From positions 1 through 56,256 of the forward strand of contig CAYLMK010000030.1 in assembly GCA_964384945.1 (NCBI GenBank): DNA of 56,256 nucleotides, in the 5' to 3' direction. Every line of letters starts with the position of its first letter. The first letter of the stretch is position 1. The DNA comes from S015-6 sp964384945. Its GTDB lineage: Bacteria > Desulfobacterota > DSWW01. Below, piece by piece: positions 43,981 through 53,549 of this stretch. The translations under genes were made by a program, and so were the position numbers. The notes beneath the pieces were generated by a model, which saw only the letters and a list, made by a program, of their open reading frames with translations, did not search any database and was not told the DNA's origin.

Positions 43981-44637
43981 CTAGAAACTATTCTTCTTGA
44001 AGGGGCGTCTGCCGCCCCGATCCCGAAAGGAATCCGGGGGCGCTTCCGGGTTGAGAAAACGGACCGACTCGGGATCAACGGATCGCATGGTTTCCGCCAC
44101 CGCCCTCGGTACGACCGTGAAGTCGTCCACGCCGCCGTCCCCGGGAACCTCGACGATCGCTGCCTGGCCCCTCTCCAGACGGCCCGCCAGCTCGTCCGAC
44201 AGATCGAGGAACGGGATCTTGTTTTCGCGCGTGACGAAATAGAACCGCCGCGCCCCGAACCCGGTTTCCTTCAGGCTCGACTCGAGGACCATCTCCCTGA
44301 GTCTTTCTCTCACCTCCTCGCCCGTCAGCCCGGAGAAATCCTCCGGGGGCGCCTGGGGAGGAGCCGCCGGCGCTGCGGGCTCCGGGCCTCTCCGAGTCGG
44401 CGCTGCGGGCGGGTTCGCCTCGTCGACGCGCAGGGTGCGACCCCGGAAGGTCGACTCGTTGAGTTCCTTCCTGGCCTTCTCGGCCTGGGCGGAGGTGGCC
44501 ATCTCCACGAAACCGAACCCCTTGCCTTCGATGACATTGACAGAGGCCACCTCTCCGTATTCCGAGAAGAGTTCCTCGAGTTCCTGGTTTGTCACCGAGT
44601 AGCTTAGATTGCCAACATACAGTCTCTTGCCGTCCAT
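43981..44637 (-). CDS. RRM-domain RNA-binding protein with extra C-terminal domain
   Basis: 218 residues. An RRM (1-80) with RNP2 LYVGNL and RNP1 GKGFGFVEM, then a proline/alanine-rich linker (90-115) and a domain of about 100 residues (GLTGEEVRERLREMVLES ... VDPESVRFLN) that I do not recognise. Similar RRM proteins in bacteria respond to cold or act as RNA chaperones. ATG 44637 follows GGAGG at 6 nt. It is transcribed from a strong promoter (44720-44748) and converges on pnp. Confidence 0.85.
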   Translation of the reverse strand: MDGKRLYVGNLSYSVTNQELEELFSEYGEVASVNVIEGKGFGFVEMATSAQAEKARKELNESTFRGRTLRVDEANPPAAPTRRGPEPAAPAAPPQAPPEDFSGLTGEEVRERLREMVLESSLKETGFGARRFYFVTRENKIPFLDLSDELAGRLERGQAAIVEVPGDGGVDDFTVVPRAVAETMRSVDPESVRFLNPEAPPDSFRDRGGRRPFKKNSF

Positions 44638-44719
44638 GAGTGCCTCCAAACGAAATACGAGAATCTTACCTGAAACAAACTCACCTGAGGCGGGTCGGTT
44701 TCGTGCCCTGAACAAGACC

Positions 44720-44748
44720 ATTGTAGATCTTTACGGCATCATTGACAA
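44720..44748 (-). promoter_or_regulatory. Promoter of the RRM gene
   Basis: Minus strand: TTGTCA (44743-44748), 17 bp, TACAAT (44720-44725). The leader would be about 75 nt. Confidence 0.65.
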
Positions 44749-44805
44749 CGTCCCCGGCAGGTGAAAGACTCGTTTGGGAGGATTCCTTCCTGGGAGGAGG
44801 GCCGG

Positions 44806-45642
44806 ATGGTTCCGAATGCAAGCCGTTCTTCGATGTGCGGCCTGATCGCCCTGGCGGGGGCCTTCCTGCTCGTTTCTTCGGGCCCGTCGGCTGCGGCCGA
44901 GCAGGTTCGAAGCCCTTCGGACGGGATCCATTCCATGTCGGTTGAACAGGGTCTGCTCAGCCTGGACGCCAGGGACGCCTCGCTCGAGAAGCTCCTCCGG
45001 GAACTCGCCCGCATGGCCATGCTCACGGTTGTTTCGGACGGTCCGATAGAAGGCAAGGTGACCGTGTATGCGGACCGCCTGCCCCTGGAGAAGGCGTTGC
45101 GCAGGATCCTGCGGGGCAAGGACACGAGCTTTGTGTACAGCCCGAAGGCCGGGACCTCGCCCACCCAATATGAGGTGACGGAGGTCCGGATTTACGTGGC
45201 GAAGGAGGGGAGCGGCGAGCCCCAAAGATATTCTTTTGCGAACCGGCGGCCCGGCACCGCGGACGGAAGGGCGAGAGGGGCCGGGCCCGCACGCACGGAC
45301 GCCCAGCCGTCCCGGAGCCGCGCCCCTGCACTGCGGCCGCCCTCCCCGGCCCCCCGGCAACCGCCCGCGGAGATGCCCGAGGATGCGCAACGGCTGCTTT
45401 CAGCCCTGGTCGAAGGGGATCTCGATGGGCTGGACGCGATTGCGCAAAAGCTCAAGGATCAGAGTCCGCAGGTGCAGGAGCAACTGGACGAGTTCCTGCA
45501 GTCCCTTGAAGAGATGCGGAGAGAGGCCGAGGAGAGCGGGTTGCCGATGTCCTCGCCGCTTCAGGGCCTGGGGGACGTGCAGTCCCTGATGAAGCAGATG
45601 ATCGAGCGGGGCAGGATGCCCGCGGGCGCCGGGCGTGAATGA
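44806..45642 (+). CDS. Secreted protein with STN-like (secretin/TonB short N-terminal) domain
   Basis: 278 residues: signal peptide (LIALAGAFLLVSSGPSAAA), a domain at 33-115 resembling STN/AMIN (LSLDARDASLEKLLRELARMAMLTVVSDGPIEGKVTVYADRLPLEKALRRIL split as visible blocks), a proline/arginine-rich linker, and a C-terminal helical region. STN domains occur in secretins and TonB receptors; no pore domain follows, so this may be an accessory periplasmic protein. ATG 44806 follows GGGAGGAGGG. Confidence 0.72.
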   Translation: MVPNASRSSMCGLIALAGAFLLVSSGPSAAAEQVRSPSDGIHSMSVEQGLLSLDARDASLEKLLRELARMAMLTVVSDGPIEGKVTVYADRLPLEKALRRILRGKDTSFVYSPKAGTSPTQYEVTEVRIYVAKEGSGEPQRYSFANRRPGTADGRARGAGPARTDAQPSRSRAPALRPPSPAPRQPPAEMPEDAQRLLSALVEGDLDGLDAIAQKLKDQSPQVQEQLDEFLQSLEEMRREAEESGLPMSSPLQGLGDVQSLMKQMIERGRMPAGAGRE

Positions 45643-45738
45643 AGGGACCCTGGGTCAGGTTTCGTGGGTCGGACCGCGCGGCGGCCTCCGGCTGAATACG
45701 CGGAGACGCTGTCCGGCGGGAAAGAAGGCTCCTTCCCC

Positions 45739-47232
45739 CTATGCGCCTCGGCTTCGCACCCGGGCCACCGCCTCTTTCCAGCCGCCGTAAAGGGTCTCTG
45801 CTTCTTCGTCGGACATGGAAGGCTCGAAGGTCTTCCCCCGCCTTCTGGCCTTCAGCAGCTCGTCGGCCCCTTTCCAGAATCCGATCCCCATGCCGGCCAG
45901 GAAGGCCGCGCCCAACGCCGTCGTCTCCACCATGGCCGGCCGGTCGACCCGCACATGGAGGATATCCGCCTGGAACTGCATCAGAAAGTCGTTCGCGCTG
46001 GCCCCGCCGTCCACCCGCAGTTCCTTGATCGCTATGCCCGAGTCGGCCGACATCGCTTCCACCACGTCCCGGGTCTGGTACGCGATGGACTCGAGCGTCG
46101 CCCGGACGATGTGCGCGCGGTTGACGCCCCGGGTCAGGCCGACAATGGCCCCCCTCGCCTCCATGTCCCAGTAAGGTGCGCCGAGGCCGACGAAGGCGGG
46201 CACCAGATAGACCCCATGGCTGTCCGGGACGCTCCGGGCCAGCGGCTCGCTCTCTGCGGCCCGCTCAAAGAAGCGAAGCTCGTCGCGCAGCCACTGCACG
46301 GCGGCTCCGGTCGTGAAGATCGACCCCTCCAGGGCATAGGCCGGGCCGCCGGTTTCGGAGCAGGCCAACGTGGTCAGGAGCCCCCGGGTGGATCGAACCG
46401 CCGCGGCTCCTGTGTACATGAGGAGGAAGCAGCCGGTGCCGTATGTGTTCTTCACCATTCCCGGCTCCCATGCCCCCTGGCCGAACAGGGCGGCCTGCTG
46501 GTCTCCGGCGATCCCGACGATCGGGATCCCGGGGCCGAGGGGCGGGGCCGACCCGGTCTCGGCGCACACCCCGCTGGAAGGCTTCACCTCGGGAAGGATG
46601 GAGGCCGGGATGTCGAGCAGATCGAGGATGTCGGCGTCCCAGGCCTTTTCGTGGATGTTGTAGAGGAGCGTGCGGGAGGCGTTCGTGTGGTCCGTGACAT
46701 GGGCCTTCCCTCCGCTCAGCTTCCAGAGGAGCCAGGTGTCGATGGTCCCGAAGAGGAGCTCGCCCCGCTCGGCCCTCTCTCTCGCACCGGCCACGTTGTC
46801 GAGGAGCCACTGGAGCTTCGTGCCCGAGAAATAGGCGTCGAGCACCAGGCCGGTTCTTTCGCGGAACCAGTCTTCCCTGCCCTGGTCCCGGAGCCTCTGG
46901 CAGGTCGGCGCGGTCCTCCGGCACTGCCAGACGATCGCGTTGTGGACCGGTCTGCCCGACGTGCGGTCCCAGAGCACCGTGGTCTCGCGCTGGTTCGTGA
47001 TCCCGACGGCCGCGATCCGGTCGGGGATGATCCCGGCCTCGCGCAGCGCCCGTTCGATGACCTCGCACGTGACCTTCCAGATCTCTTCCGGGTCGTGTTC
47101 CACCCAGCCCGGTTTGGGGTAGATCTGCCGGAATTCCGAGTAGCCGCGTCCGACGCACAGGCCCTCGTGGTCGAGCAGAAGAACCGTTGTCCCGGTCGTG
47201 CCCTGGTCGATGGCCATCACGTAGGATCGCAC
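45739..47232 (-). CDS. glpK: Glycerol kinase
   Basis: 497 residues of the FGGY family, converts glycerol to sn-glycerol 3-phosphate with ATP. AIDQGTTGTT, the NQRETTVLWD and HNAIVWQCRRT blocks, GIAGDQQAALFGQ and NTYGTGCFLL are diagnostic. The GTG at 47232 is preferred because AAAGGAG is 8 nt upstream; an ATG five codons later is the alternative. No glycerol transporter or dehydrogenase is nearby. Confidence 0.94.
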   Translation of the reverse strand: MRSYVMAIDQGTTGTTVLLLDHEGLCVGRGYSEFRQIYPKPGWVEHDPEEIWKVTCEVIERALREAGIIPDRIAAVGITNQRETTVLWDRTSGRPVHNAIVWQCRRTAPTCQRLRDQGREDWFRERTGLVLDAYFSGTKLQWLLDNVAGARERAERGELLFGTIDTWLLWKLSGGKAHVTDHTNASRTLLYNIHEKAWDADILDLLDIPASILPEVKPSSGVCAETGSAPPLGPGIPIVGIAGDQQAALFGQGAWEPGMVKNTYGTGCFLLMYTGAAAVRSTRGLLTTLACSETGGPAYALEGSIFTTGAAVQWLRDELRFFERAAESEPLARSVPDSHGVYLVPAFVGLGAPYWDMEARGAIVGLTRGVNRAHIVRATLESIAYQTRDVVEAMSADSGIAIKELRVDGGASANDFLMQFQADILHVRVDRPAMVETTALGAAFLAGMGIGFWKGADELLKARRRGKTFEPSMSDEEAETLYGGWKEAVARVRSRGA

Positions 47233-47269
47233 CGCGCATGCTCCTTTCGCAAGCTTCCACGGAGAGGAC

Positions 47270-47298
47270 ACTTTACAGAAAACAAGCCGTCAGGGCAA
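47270..47298 (-). promoter_or_regulatory. Possible promoter of glpK
   Basis: Minus strand: TTGCCC (47293-47298), 17 bp, TAAAGT (47270-47275). It diverges from the polA promoter. Confidence 0.5.
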
Positions 47299-47307
47299 TG
47301 CTTCGCC

Positions 47308-47337
47308 TTGACATCCCTGCGACGAACTCCTTACGAT
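47308..47337 (+). promoter_or_regulatory. Promoter of polA
   Basis: Consensus TTGACA (47308-47313), 18 bp, TACGAT (47332-47337), about 40 nt upstream of ATG 47380. Confidence 0.55.
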
Positions 47338-47379
47338 CGTCGTCGGTTCGGGACGTATCCCTGAAAGGCATCCCTGCTT

Positions 47380-50058
47380 ATGGCGGAACGCAAGAGGCTG
47401 TTTCTGATCGACGGCGCGCACACCCTGTACCGGTCCTACCATGCGATACGGGAGCTGAGTACCTCGGACGGGTTTCCCACCAACGCCCTCTACGGCTTTG
47501 TGCAGACCTTGCAGAAGGTGATCAAAGACTATGAGCCGGAGTACCTCGCGGTCGCCTTCGACCTGCCCGGGCCCACCTTCCGGCACGAGATGTATCCCGC
47601 ATACAAGGCGAACCGGCCGCCGGCGCCGGAGGACCTGGTCGCCCAGATTCCCTGGGTCAAGAAGATCCTCCAATCCTACCGGATCCCTTGCGTTGAGAAG
47701 GAGGGATACGAAGGGGATGACGTCATGGGCACACTGGCGTGCCGGGCCGGCGAAGAGGGTCTCGAGGCCGTTCTGGTTTCCGGTGACAAGGATCTCCACC
47801 AGCTCGTGGGGGACCGGATCAAGGTCCTGGATCCGAGAAAGGGAGAATGGATGGGGCCGGAGGAGGTGGCGGCCCAGTACGGGGTTTCGGTCGGGGACCT
47901 GGTCGACCTGTTCGCCCTGACCGGCGACAAGGTCGACAATCTTCCGGGCCTGCCCGGCGTGGGCCCGAAGACGGCGGCGGCGCTTCTGCAGAAGTTCGGT
48001 TCCGTGGAAGAGATCATCGCCAGGGCGGAGGAGATCGAGAAGCCCAAGCTCAGAGAGGCCGTACAGCAAAACGCGGAGGCGATCCGCAAGACCCGCGAAC
48101 TCGTCAAGGTTGACTGCCGGGTGCCCCTGGAGGTGGAGATCAAGGACCTCCGGCGAGGCGAACCGGACGTTTCTGCCCTCCGGGAACTCTTCCGCCGCTT
48201 CGAATTCTACCGCTTCCTGGAGGAGCTGCCTGCCGGAAAGACGCTCGCCGCAGAGCGGTACAGGACCGTGCTCGACGAAGGGGCCCTGCAGGGGCTGATC
48301 GAACTGCTCGGCCGGACGCGGGACGGATTCGCCCTGGACCTGGAGACGACCTCCAAGGATGCGATGCGTGCCGAGCCGGTGGGTTTTTCCTTTTGCGTGG
48401 ACGGAGACCGGGCCTGGTACATCCCGGTGGGTCACGCCTACCTCGGTGCGCCGACGCAGCTTCCGCTGGCCGTCGTTCTCGAGCGGCTCCGGCCGCTCTT
48501 GGCCGACCCGGACCTGCCCAAGTTCGGCCAGAACATCAAGTACGACCTGCTGGTTCTCAAGAGGCAGGGGGTCCGCGTGGATGGGGTGGCCTTCGATACG
48601 ATGATCGCCTCCTACCTGCTCGATCCCTCTGCGAGGGGGCATGGACTGGACGACCTCGCCATGACCCACCTGGGCCACAAAATGATCTCGTACGGGGAAG
48701 TTACGGGCAAGAAGGGGTCCTCCCAGCTCGGATTCGAAGAGGTCCAAATCGACAAGGCGGCCGAATACTCGTGCGAGGACGCCCACGCAACTTACAGGCT
48801 CACGGGGATCCTGAGAGAGAAGATTCGAGAGGAAGGGCTCGAAGGGCTGTTTCGCGACGTGGAGATGCCCCTCGTCCAGGTGCTCACCGAGATGGAGTAT
48901 GTAGGCGTCAAGATCGACGCGGACCATTTCAAGGCCCTCGCCGCCGAATTCCGGGAGGCCATGGCAGGCCTTGAGGTGCAGATCCACGAACTGGCGGGAG
49001 GGACGTTCAACATCCAGTCCACCCAGCAACTGGGAAAGATCCTATTCGAGAAGCTCAAGCTTCCGGGCGCGAAGAAGACCAAGACCGGCTATGGCACCGA
49101 TGTCAAGGAACTCACGCGGCTGGCCGGCAAGCATCCCCTGCCGCGCCTGGTCCTGGAATACAGGAGCCTCTCCAAGCTTCTGTCCACCTATGTGGAGGCC
49201 CTGCCGGGGATGATTCACCCGGAGACGGGCAGGATCCACACCTCCTTCAACCAGGCGGTCACGGCCACGGGAAGGCTGAGTTCGAGCGACCCGAACCTGC
49301 AGAACATCCCCATCCGCACCGCGGACGGCAGGCGGATCCGGCAGGGCTTCGTTCCGGAGCAGGGGATGTGGATGCTGAGCGCGGATTACAGCCAGATCGA
49401 GCTTCGAATCCTGGCGCAGATTACGGGCGACGAGCGGCTCCGCGAGGCCTTCGCCAAGAACGAGGACATACACAGGCACACGGCCGGCCTCCTGTTCGGA
49501 TGCAGACAGGAGGAGGTCACCGAGGAGATGCGAAGGAAGGCCAAGACGATCAACTTCGGTGTGATCTACGGCATGGGGCAGAACGCCCTTGCGGAGCAAC
49601 TCGGGATCAGCCGGGAGGATGCCCGCGCGTTCATCGAGCAGTATTTCCGGACCTATGAAGGGGTGAAGACATGGCGGGAAGCCTGCCTCGAGCAGGCCCG
49701 GGAGAAGGGCTATGTGACCACCCTGCTCAACCGCAGGCGCTACCTGCGGGAAATCCTCTCCGAGAACGCAGGCAGCCGGGCCCTGGCGGAGCGGACGGCC
49801 GTCAACACCCCGATCCAGGGGACGGCCGCGGACATCATCAAGGTCGCCATGATCCGCGTGTTCCGGAGGCTCAGGGAGGCGGGGTGGAAGACCCGCATGC
49901 TCCTGCAGGTCCACGACGAGCTGGTCTTTGAGGTCCCGGAAGCCGAGGCGGAGGCCGTCAAGCCTTTGATCCGGGAGGAGATGGAGGGCGTCATGCCGCT
50001 CGCGGTGCCGATGCGGGTGGAGTTGGCCCTGGGCAGGAACTGGAGCGAAGCCCACTGA
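47380..50058 (+). CDS. polA: DNA polymerase I
   Basis: 892 residues with all three domains: 5' nuclease (about 1-290), 3'-5' exonuclease (about 310-490) and polymerase. The proofreading acids look intact (DLETT, NIKYDLL, SCEDAHAT), and the polymerase has DYSQIELR, the O-helix RRKAKTINFGVIYGMG and VHDELVFEV. The Phe in the O-helix (NFG) is the form that discriminates against dideoxynucleotides. It acts in repair and Okazaki-fragment processing. Confidence 0.97.
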   Translation: MAERKRLFLIDGAHTLYRSYHAIRELSTSDGFPTNALYGFVQTLQKVIKDYEPEYLAVAFDLPGPTFRHEMYPAYKANRPPAPEDLVAQIPWVKKILQSYRIPCVEKEGYEGDDVMGTLACRAGEEGLEAVLVSGDKDLHQLVGDRIKVLDPRKGEWMGPEEVAAQYGVSVGDLVDLFALTGDKVDNLPGLPGVGPKTAAALLQKFGSVEEIIARAEEIEKPKLREAVQQNAEAIRKTRELVKVDCRVPLEVEIKDLRRGEPDVSALRELFRRFEFYRFLEELPAGKTLAAERYRTVLDEGALQGLIELLGRTRDGFALDLETTSKDAMRAEPVGFSFCVDGDRAWYIPVGHAYLGAPTQLPLAVVLERLRPLLADPDLPKFGQNIKYDLLVLKRQGVRVDGVAFDTMIASYLLDPSARGHGLDDLAMTHLGHKMISYGEVTGKKGSSQLGFEEVQIDKAAEYSCEDAHATYRLTGILREKIREEGLEGLFRDVEMPLVQVLTEMEYVGVKIDADHFKALAAEFREAMAGLEVQIHELAGGTFNIQSTQQLGKILFEKLKLPGAKKTKTGYGTDVKELTRLAGKHPLPRLVLEYRSLSKLLSTYVEALPGMIHPETGRIHTSFNQAVTATGRLSSSDPNLQNIPIRTADGRRIRQGFVPEQGMWMLSADYSQIELRILAQITGDERLREAFAKNEDIHRHTAGLLFGCRQEEVTEEMRRKAKTINFGVIYGMGQNALAEQLGISREDARAFIEQYFRTYEGVKTWREACLEQAREKGYVTTLLNRRRYLREILSENAGSRALAERTAVNTPIQGTAADIIKVAMIRVFRRLREAGWKTRMLLQVHDELVFEVPEAEAEAVKPLIREEMEGVMPLAVPMRVELALGRNWSEAH

Positions 50059-50241
50059 AAGGCGCCGGTCCCTGCACCCTGTCCTTGCGGCTGTTCTTGG
50101 TGCGGAGTTCCGGATCCCGGCTCTCGCGCGATGTGCAAACGGGCCGGTATTACGAGATAAGACACAACCGCGCCGGCGGGAATCCGGGGGCGTGCAGGGG
50201 AAGGAAGCTACCGTAATCACGGACACCGCAAGAAGGCGGTC

Positions 50242-51072
50242 ATGGATACGAAGCGAAAGACGAGCAATCGCGTCCTGACCGGCATGGTCGTGGGCATGGT
50301 CCTGGGGATCGCGGTCGTCAAGCTGCTGGGCGACGATCCCCGGCGGGAGATGGAGAGGCTCCTTTCCCGTGGGGGGGACGATAAGGACCACACCAGGGAG
50401 GTCGAGAAGGTGATCGACGGCGATACCCTTGTGCTCCAAGGGGGCGAGCGCGTTCGGTTTGTCGGCGTGGACGCGCCCGAGGCCGGGGAGCCCCTCTACG
50501 AAGAGGCCAGGGAGTTCCAGGAAAAGGTCCTGCTCGGAAGGCGCGCACGCGTGGAGCCGTGCAAGGAGGAACCCCGGGACGACTACGGACGCACCTTGGC
50601 CTTCGTGCACAAGGACGACCTGGACGTGGGCGCTCAGCTTTTGCGGTACGGGCTGGCCCGAACTCTCTTTGTGGGTCCTTGCGGCCGCGCCGTGGCCAGG
50701 GACTATCGGAAAGCGGAGCGCGAGGCCTTTCGAGGCGGCCGCGGTATCTGGTCGCTTCAGGAACCCCGGCGGGTCCCTCATGACGGGGCGGGCCGGTATG
50801 TGGGTTGCCTCATGAGCGTGACGGGAAAGGTAGCGAACGTGCACGCGGGCGCAAAGGCCTTTCACCTCAATTTCGGCAAAGACTACCGGACCGATTTCAC
50901 GGTTGTCCTGTTTCGCAAGGACCTCGCGCGCCTGCTCGGTGAGGGCCTGCAGCCCGTGACGGCTTACAAGGGAAGGGACGTCGAGGTGACCGGGATGCTC
51001 CGGGAATACAACGGGCCTGAGATCATCGTGGAGGCCGCGGACCAGATCGTGCTTCAGGAGCAAGCCCCGTGA
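50242..51072 (+). CDS. Membrane-anchored thermonuclease-family protein
   Basis: 276 residues: an N-terminal membrane segment (VLTGMVVGMVLGIAVVKLLG), a staphylococcal-nuclease domain (60-180) with VIDGDTLVL, RFVGVDAPE, and DDYGRTLAFV, and a C-terminal OB-fold-like part. The acids and arginines of the nuclease site are present. Likely exported or membrane-bound; the substrate would be nucleic acid. It lies between polA and rnhA. AAGAAGG precedes ATG 50242. Confidence 0.8.
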   Translation: MDTKRKTSNRVLTGMVVGMVLGIAVVKLLGDDPRREMERLLSRGGDDKDHTREVEKVIDGDTLVLQGGERVRFVGVDAPEAGEPLYEEAREFQEKVLLGRRARVEPCKEEPRDDYGRTLAFVHKDDLDVGAQLLRYGLARTLFVGPCGRAVARDYRKAEREAFRGGRGIWSLQEPRRVPHDGAGRYVGCLMSVTGKVANVHAGAKAFHLNFGKDYRTDFTVVLFRKDLARLLGEGLQPVTAYKGRDVEVTGMLREYNGPEIIVEAADQIVLQEQAP

Positions 51073-51106
51073 TCTGCCGAAGCCAAAAGGAAAGCCTGAT
51101 CCCGAC

Positions 51107-51853
51107 ATGAAGAAATACTATGCCGTCGCCAGGGGAAAGAACCCGGGCATCTTCACGGCCTGGTTCGGCCCGGCCGGCGCCGAGGCGCAGATCCGGGGCT
51201 TTGCCGGCGCGCGTTACAAGGGGTTTCCCTCCATCGAGGAGGCCCGGGAGTGGCTGGAAAAGCAGAAAGAAGGCGAGTCCTCATCGAAGAGGCGGGGGTC
51301 CGCAAGGGAAGCGTCCGATGCCGTCCCCTCTTCGCCCAGCGACGCCGCGGGCAAGGTCCTGGTGTACACGGACGGGGGCAGCCTCGGCAACCCCGGGCCG
51401 GGGGGCTTCGGAGCGGTCATCCTGGATGGGCAGAGGCGGAGCGAACTGGCCCGAGGCTACCGGCTGACCACGAACAACCGGATGGAGCTCATGGCCTGTA
51501 TTGCGGCGCTGGAGTCACTCGAGCGTCCCTCGGACGTGATCCTGCATAGCGACTCCCGGTACGTCGTCAACGGGATCAGCAAGGGCTGGGCCCGGAAATG
51601 GCGCGCCGCCCGCTGGATGCGCACGCCGCAGGAGGCCGCCGAGAACGCGGACCTCTGGGCGAGGCTGCTCGACCTTTGCGATTCTCACCGGGTCCGGTTC
51701 GTCTGGGTCCGGGGCCACGCGGGCCACGAGGAGAACGAGCGCTGCGATGCGCTTGCCCGGCTCGCCGCTGCGGGCTCGGACCTCATCGAGGATGCGGCCT
51801 ATGCGGAGGGGAGGACCAAGAGCGCGCCCGGCCTCTTCGATGAGCAGGAATAA
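51107..51853 (+). CDS. rnhA: Ribonuclease HI with N-terminal hybrid-binding domain
   Basis: 248 residues. Residues 1-50 form an RHBD/viroplasmin-like domain (YYAVARGKNPGIFTAW ... FPSIEEAREWL), followed by a serine-rich linker and an RNase H fold. Catalytic acids: D in VYTDGGS, E in NNRMEL, D in LHSDSRY and D in ENERCDALA. It removes RNA from RNA-DNA hybrids; the RHBD raises affinity. It starts 35 bp after the thermonuclease gene. Confidence 0.92.
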   Translation: MKKYYAVARGKNPGIFTAWFGPAGAEAQIRGFAGARYKGFPSIEEAREWLEKQKEGESSSKRRGSAREASDAVPSSPSDAAGKVLVYTDGGSLGNPGPGGFGAVILDGQRRSELARGYRLTTNNRMELMACIAALESLERPSDVILHSDSRYVVNGISKGWARKWRAARWMRTPQEAAENADLWARLLDLCDSHRVRFVWVRGHAGHEENERCDALARLAAAGSDLIEDAAYAEGRTKSAPGLFDEQE

Positions 51854-51897
51854 GAATCGTCTTCCCCCTTTCGAGAGGAAGCGTTGGATGCGCTGCC

Positions 51898-52722
51898 CTA
51901 ACGCTTCCTGCGCGCGATCATCTCCTCGGTCCAGAATTCGGGCTTCCGCCGTTCGTGAAACGCCTTGAGGGCCTCCCAGGTCTCGGGGTGGCCCCAGAAG
52001 TCGGGCGCCATCATGTGCAGGAAATTTCCGGAGTAATGTAGGGGCATGTCGACCGCCTCGAAGCTCTGTTTGCCGGCCGCAATGCAGACCGGGACCAGGT
52101 CCAGCAGGTCGCCGCACCACTTCTCGACCTCGGCGTCCACCCGCCGGTCCTGCACGACCGCATTGCAGAGGCCCGCCTCGAGCGCCTCCTGCGCCGTCAA
52201 AAGGCGGCAGCGCAGCCACATCTCGCGCGCCCGCTTCATGCCCATCACATGTGCGGAGGAGGCCATCATATAGCCCGTGGCCGGGCTGCCGATCCGGGGG
52301 CCGTTCTGTCCGAAGATCGCGCTCTCGCCCGCGATCGTGAAGTCGCACGTGTAGGCCATGTGGTTGCTGGCCCCGATGCAGTACCCGCGCACGGCCGCGA
52401 TCACCGGCTTGCGGCATCGCTTGATCGTGGGGTCCACCTGCGTCATGGCCGGGCTCAGCTTCTCCCCGCTCAGATCGCCGCCCACGCCGAAATGCGGCCC
52501 GGAGTGGCCGATCACGATCACGCCGACGCTCGGGTCGGCATCGGCCAGGAGCAGGCCTTTGACGATCCCCTCGAACATGGCCCCGTTCATGGCGTTCATG
52601 CGTTCGGGCCGGTCGAGCCGGATGCGCGCGACCGCGCCCCCGCGCGTTCGGGTCTTCTTCTCGTAGACGACGTGCTTGGAGCCGGCGCCCTCGATGGTTT
52701 CCCAATCGTTCCACTCGGACAT
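51898..52722 (-). CDS. Crotonase-family protein, BadI/MenB-like
   Basis: 274 residues of the enoyl-CoA hydratase superfamily. Oxyanion-hole text GVGGDLSGEK and GYCIGASNHMAY is present, and the C-terminal KAFHERRKPEFW is the pattern of ring-forming or ring-cleaving members (MenB, BadI). It could handle an aromatic- or alicyclic-acid CoA thioester, which fits an anaerobe, but the substrate is not proven. ATG 52722 is preceded by GGGAGG and overlaps the upstream DsrE-like stop by 1 nt. Confidence 0.85.
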   Translation of the reverse strand: MSEWNDWETIEGAGSKHVVYEKKTRTRGGAVARIRLDRPERMNAMNGAMFEGIVKGLLLADADPSVGVIVIGHSGPHFGVGGDLSGEKLSPAMTQVDPTIKRCRKPVIAAVRGYCIGASNHMAYTCDFTIAGESAIFGQNGPRIGSPATGYMMASSAHVMGMKRAREMWLRCRLLTAQEALEAGLCNAVVQDRRVDAEVEKWCGDLLDLVPVCIAAGKQSFEAVDMPLHYSGNFLHMMAPDFWGHPETWEALKAFHERRKPEFWTEEMIARRKR

Positions 52723-53153
52723 CAGTAACCTCCCATGACGGTGTCTGCGTTCCGGATCAGGTCCACGAGTTGCTCCTCGTCGATTCGGCCCAGGTGGTCC
52801 AACTCCGGATCCAGGTCCAGGAACCGGCCCCACAGCGGACAGGCCACGAGCCGCAGGTTCTTTTCTCCCGCCATCGAGCGAACCAGGCCGCGGACATCGG
52901 ACCAACGCGGGCCCAGTTCCCCGTGCCCGATGGGAAGCCCGCAGGCCTCGGCCGCGGCGATGACGGCGCCCCGGGCGTCCCGCGTCCGGAAGTTGGGCGA
53001 CCACCGGAACGTGCCCTTGTCCAGCGCGGCCAGGGCCTCTCCGGTGAAGACCAGCGTCACCTCCTCGCCGCGCCGGGCCATGGCCCGGGCCAGTGCGACA
53101 TTGCCGAGCACGGCGTCCTCCAACGCGTCCCTGCAGATCAATACCGTCGACAT
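52722..53153 (-). CDS. DsrE-like protein
   Basis: 143 residues with the Rossmann-like DsrE/F pattern (MSTVLICRDALEDAVLGNVALARAMARRG ... VTLVFTGEALAAL as separate stretches; RLVACPLWGRFL). DsrE-family proteins often carry persulfide sulfur; C8 and C105-region cysteines could serve, but this is not certain. GGAGGAGG precedes ATG 53153. It is coupled to the crotonase gene, so the two probably work together. Confidence 0.7.
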   Translation of the reverse strand: MSTVLICRDALEDAVLGNVALARAMARRGEEVTLVFTGEALAALDKGTFRWSPNFRTRDARGAVIAAAEACGLPIGHGELGPRWSDVRGLVRSMAGEKNLRLVACPLWGRFLDLDPELDHLGRIDEEQLVDLIRNADTVMGGY

Positions 53154-53549
53154 CCTTCCTCCTCCCCTGTGGCGAACCCTCCGGTTCCCGGCGTCTTTCT
53201 CCAGCCGGAAAGAAAGGGCGATTCCGCCTTTGTCCGGCCGACGAAAGAACGACAGTAAATCGAATTTTCGCGGATTTGTCCAAACCTGCGAGGGCATCTC
53301 TCTTGGATCCTCCGGTTTGGCAGCACACCGGGCGCATGGCACGGACGCTTCGCGCCGCGCCATACGCCGCGGCGGTTATGTGAACGGCCTTCCGCATTCT
53401 TCTTGCGGCCGGCCGGCACCAGGTCTTCTTCCAAGACACCCCTGCAAACGGTCTAACCGCGCGCCGGTGCTGGCGATCCGGGCCGCGGCAGCCTGCCTGC
53501 CTTCCGGTGAAACCCGCTTGGTAAGCTTCTTGCACCGCCGCCAGGGTCC

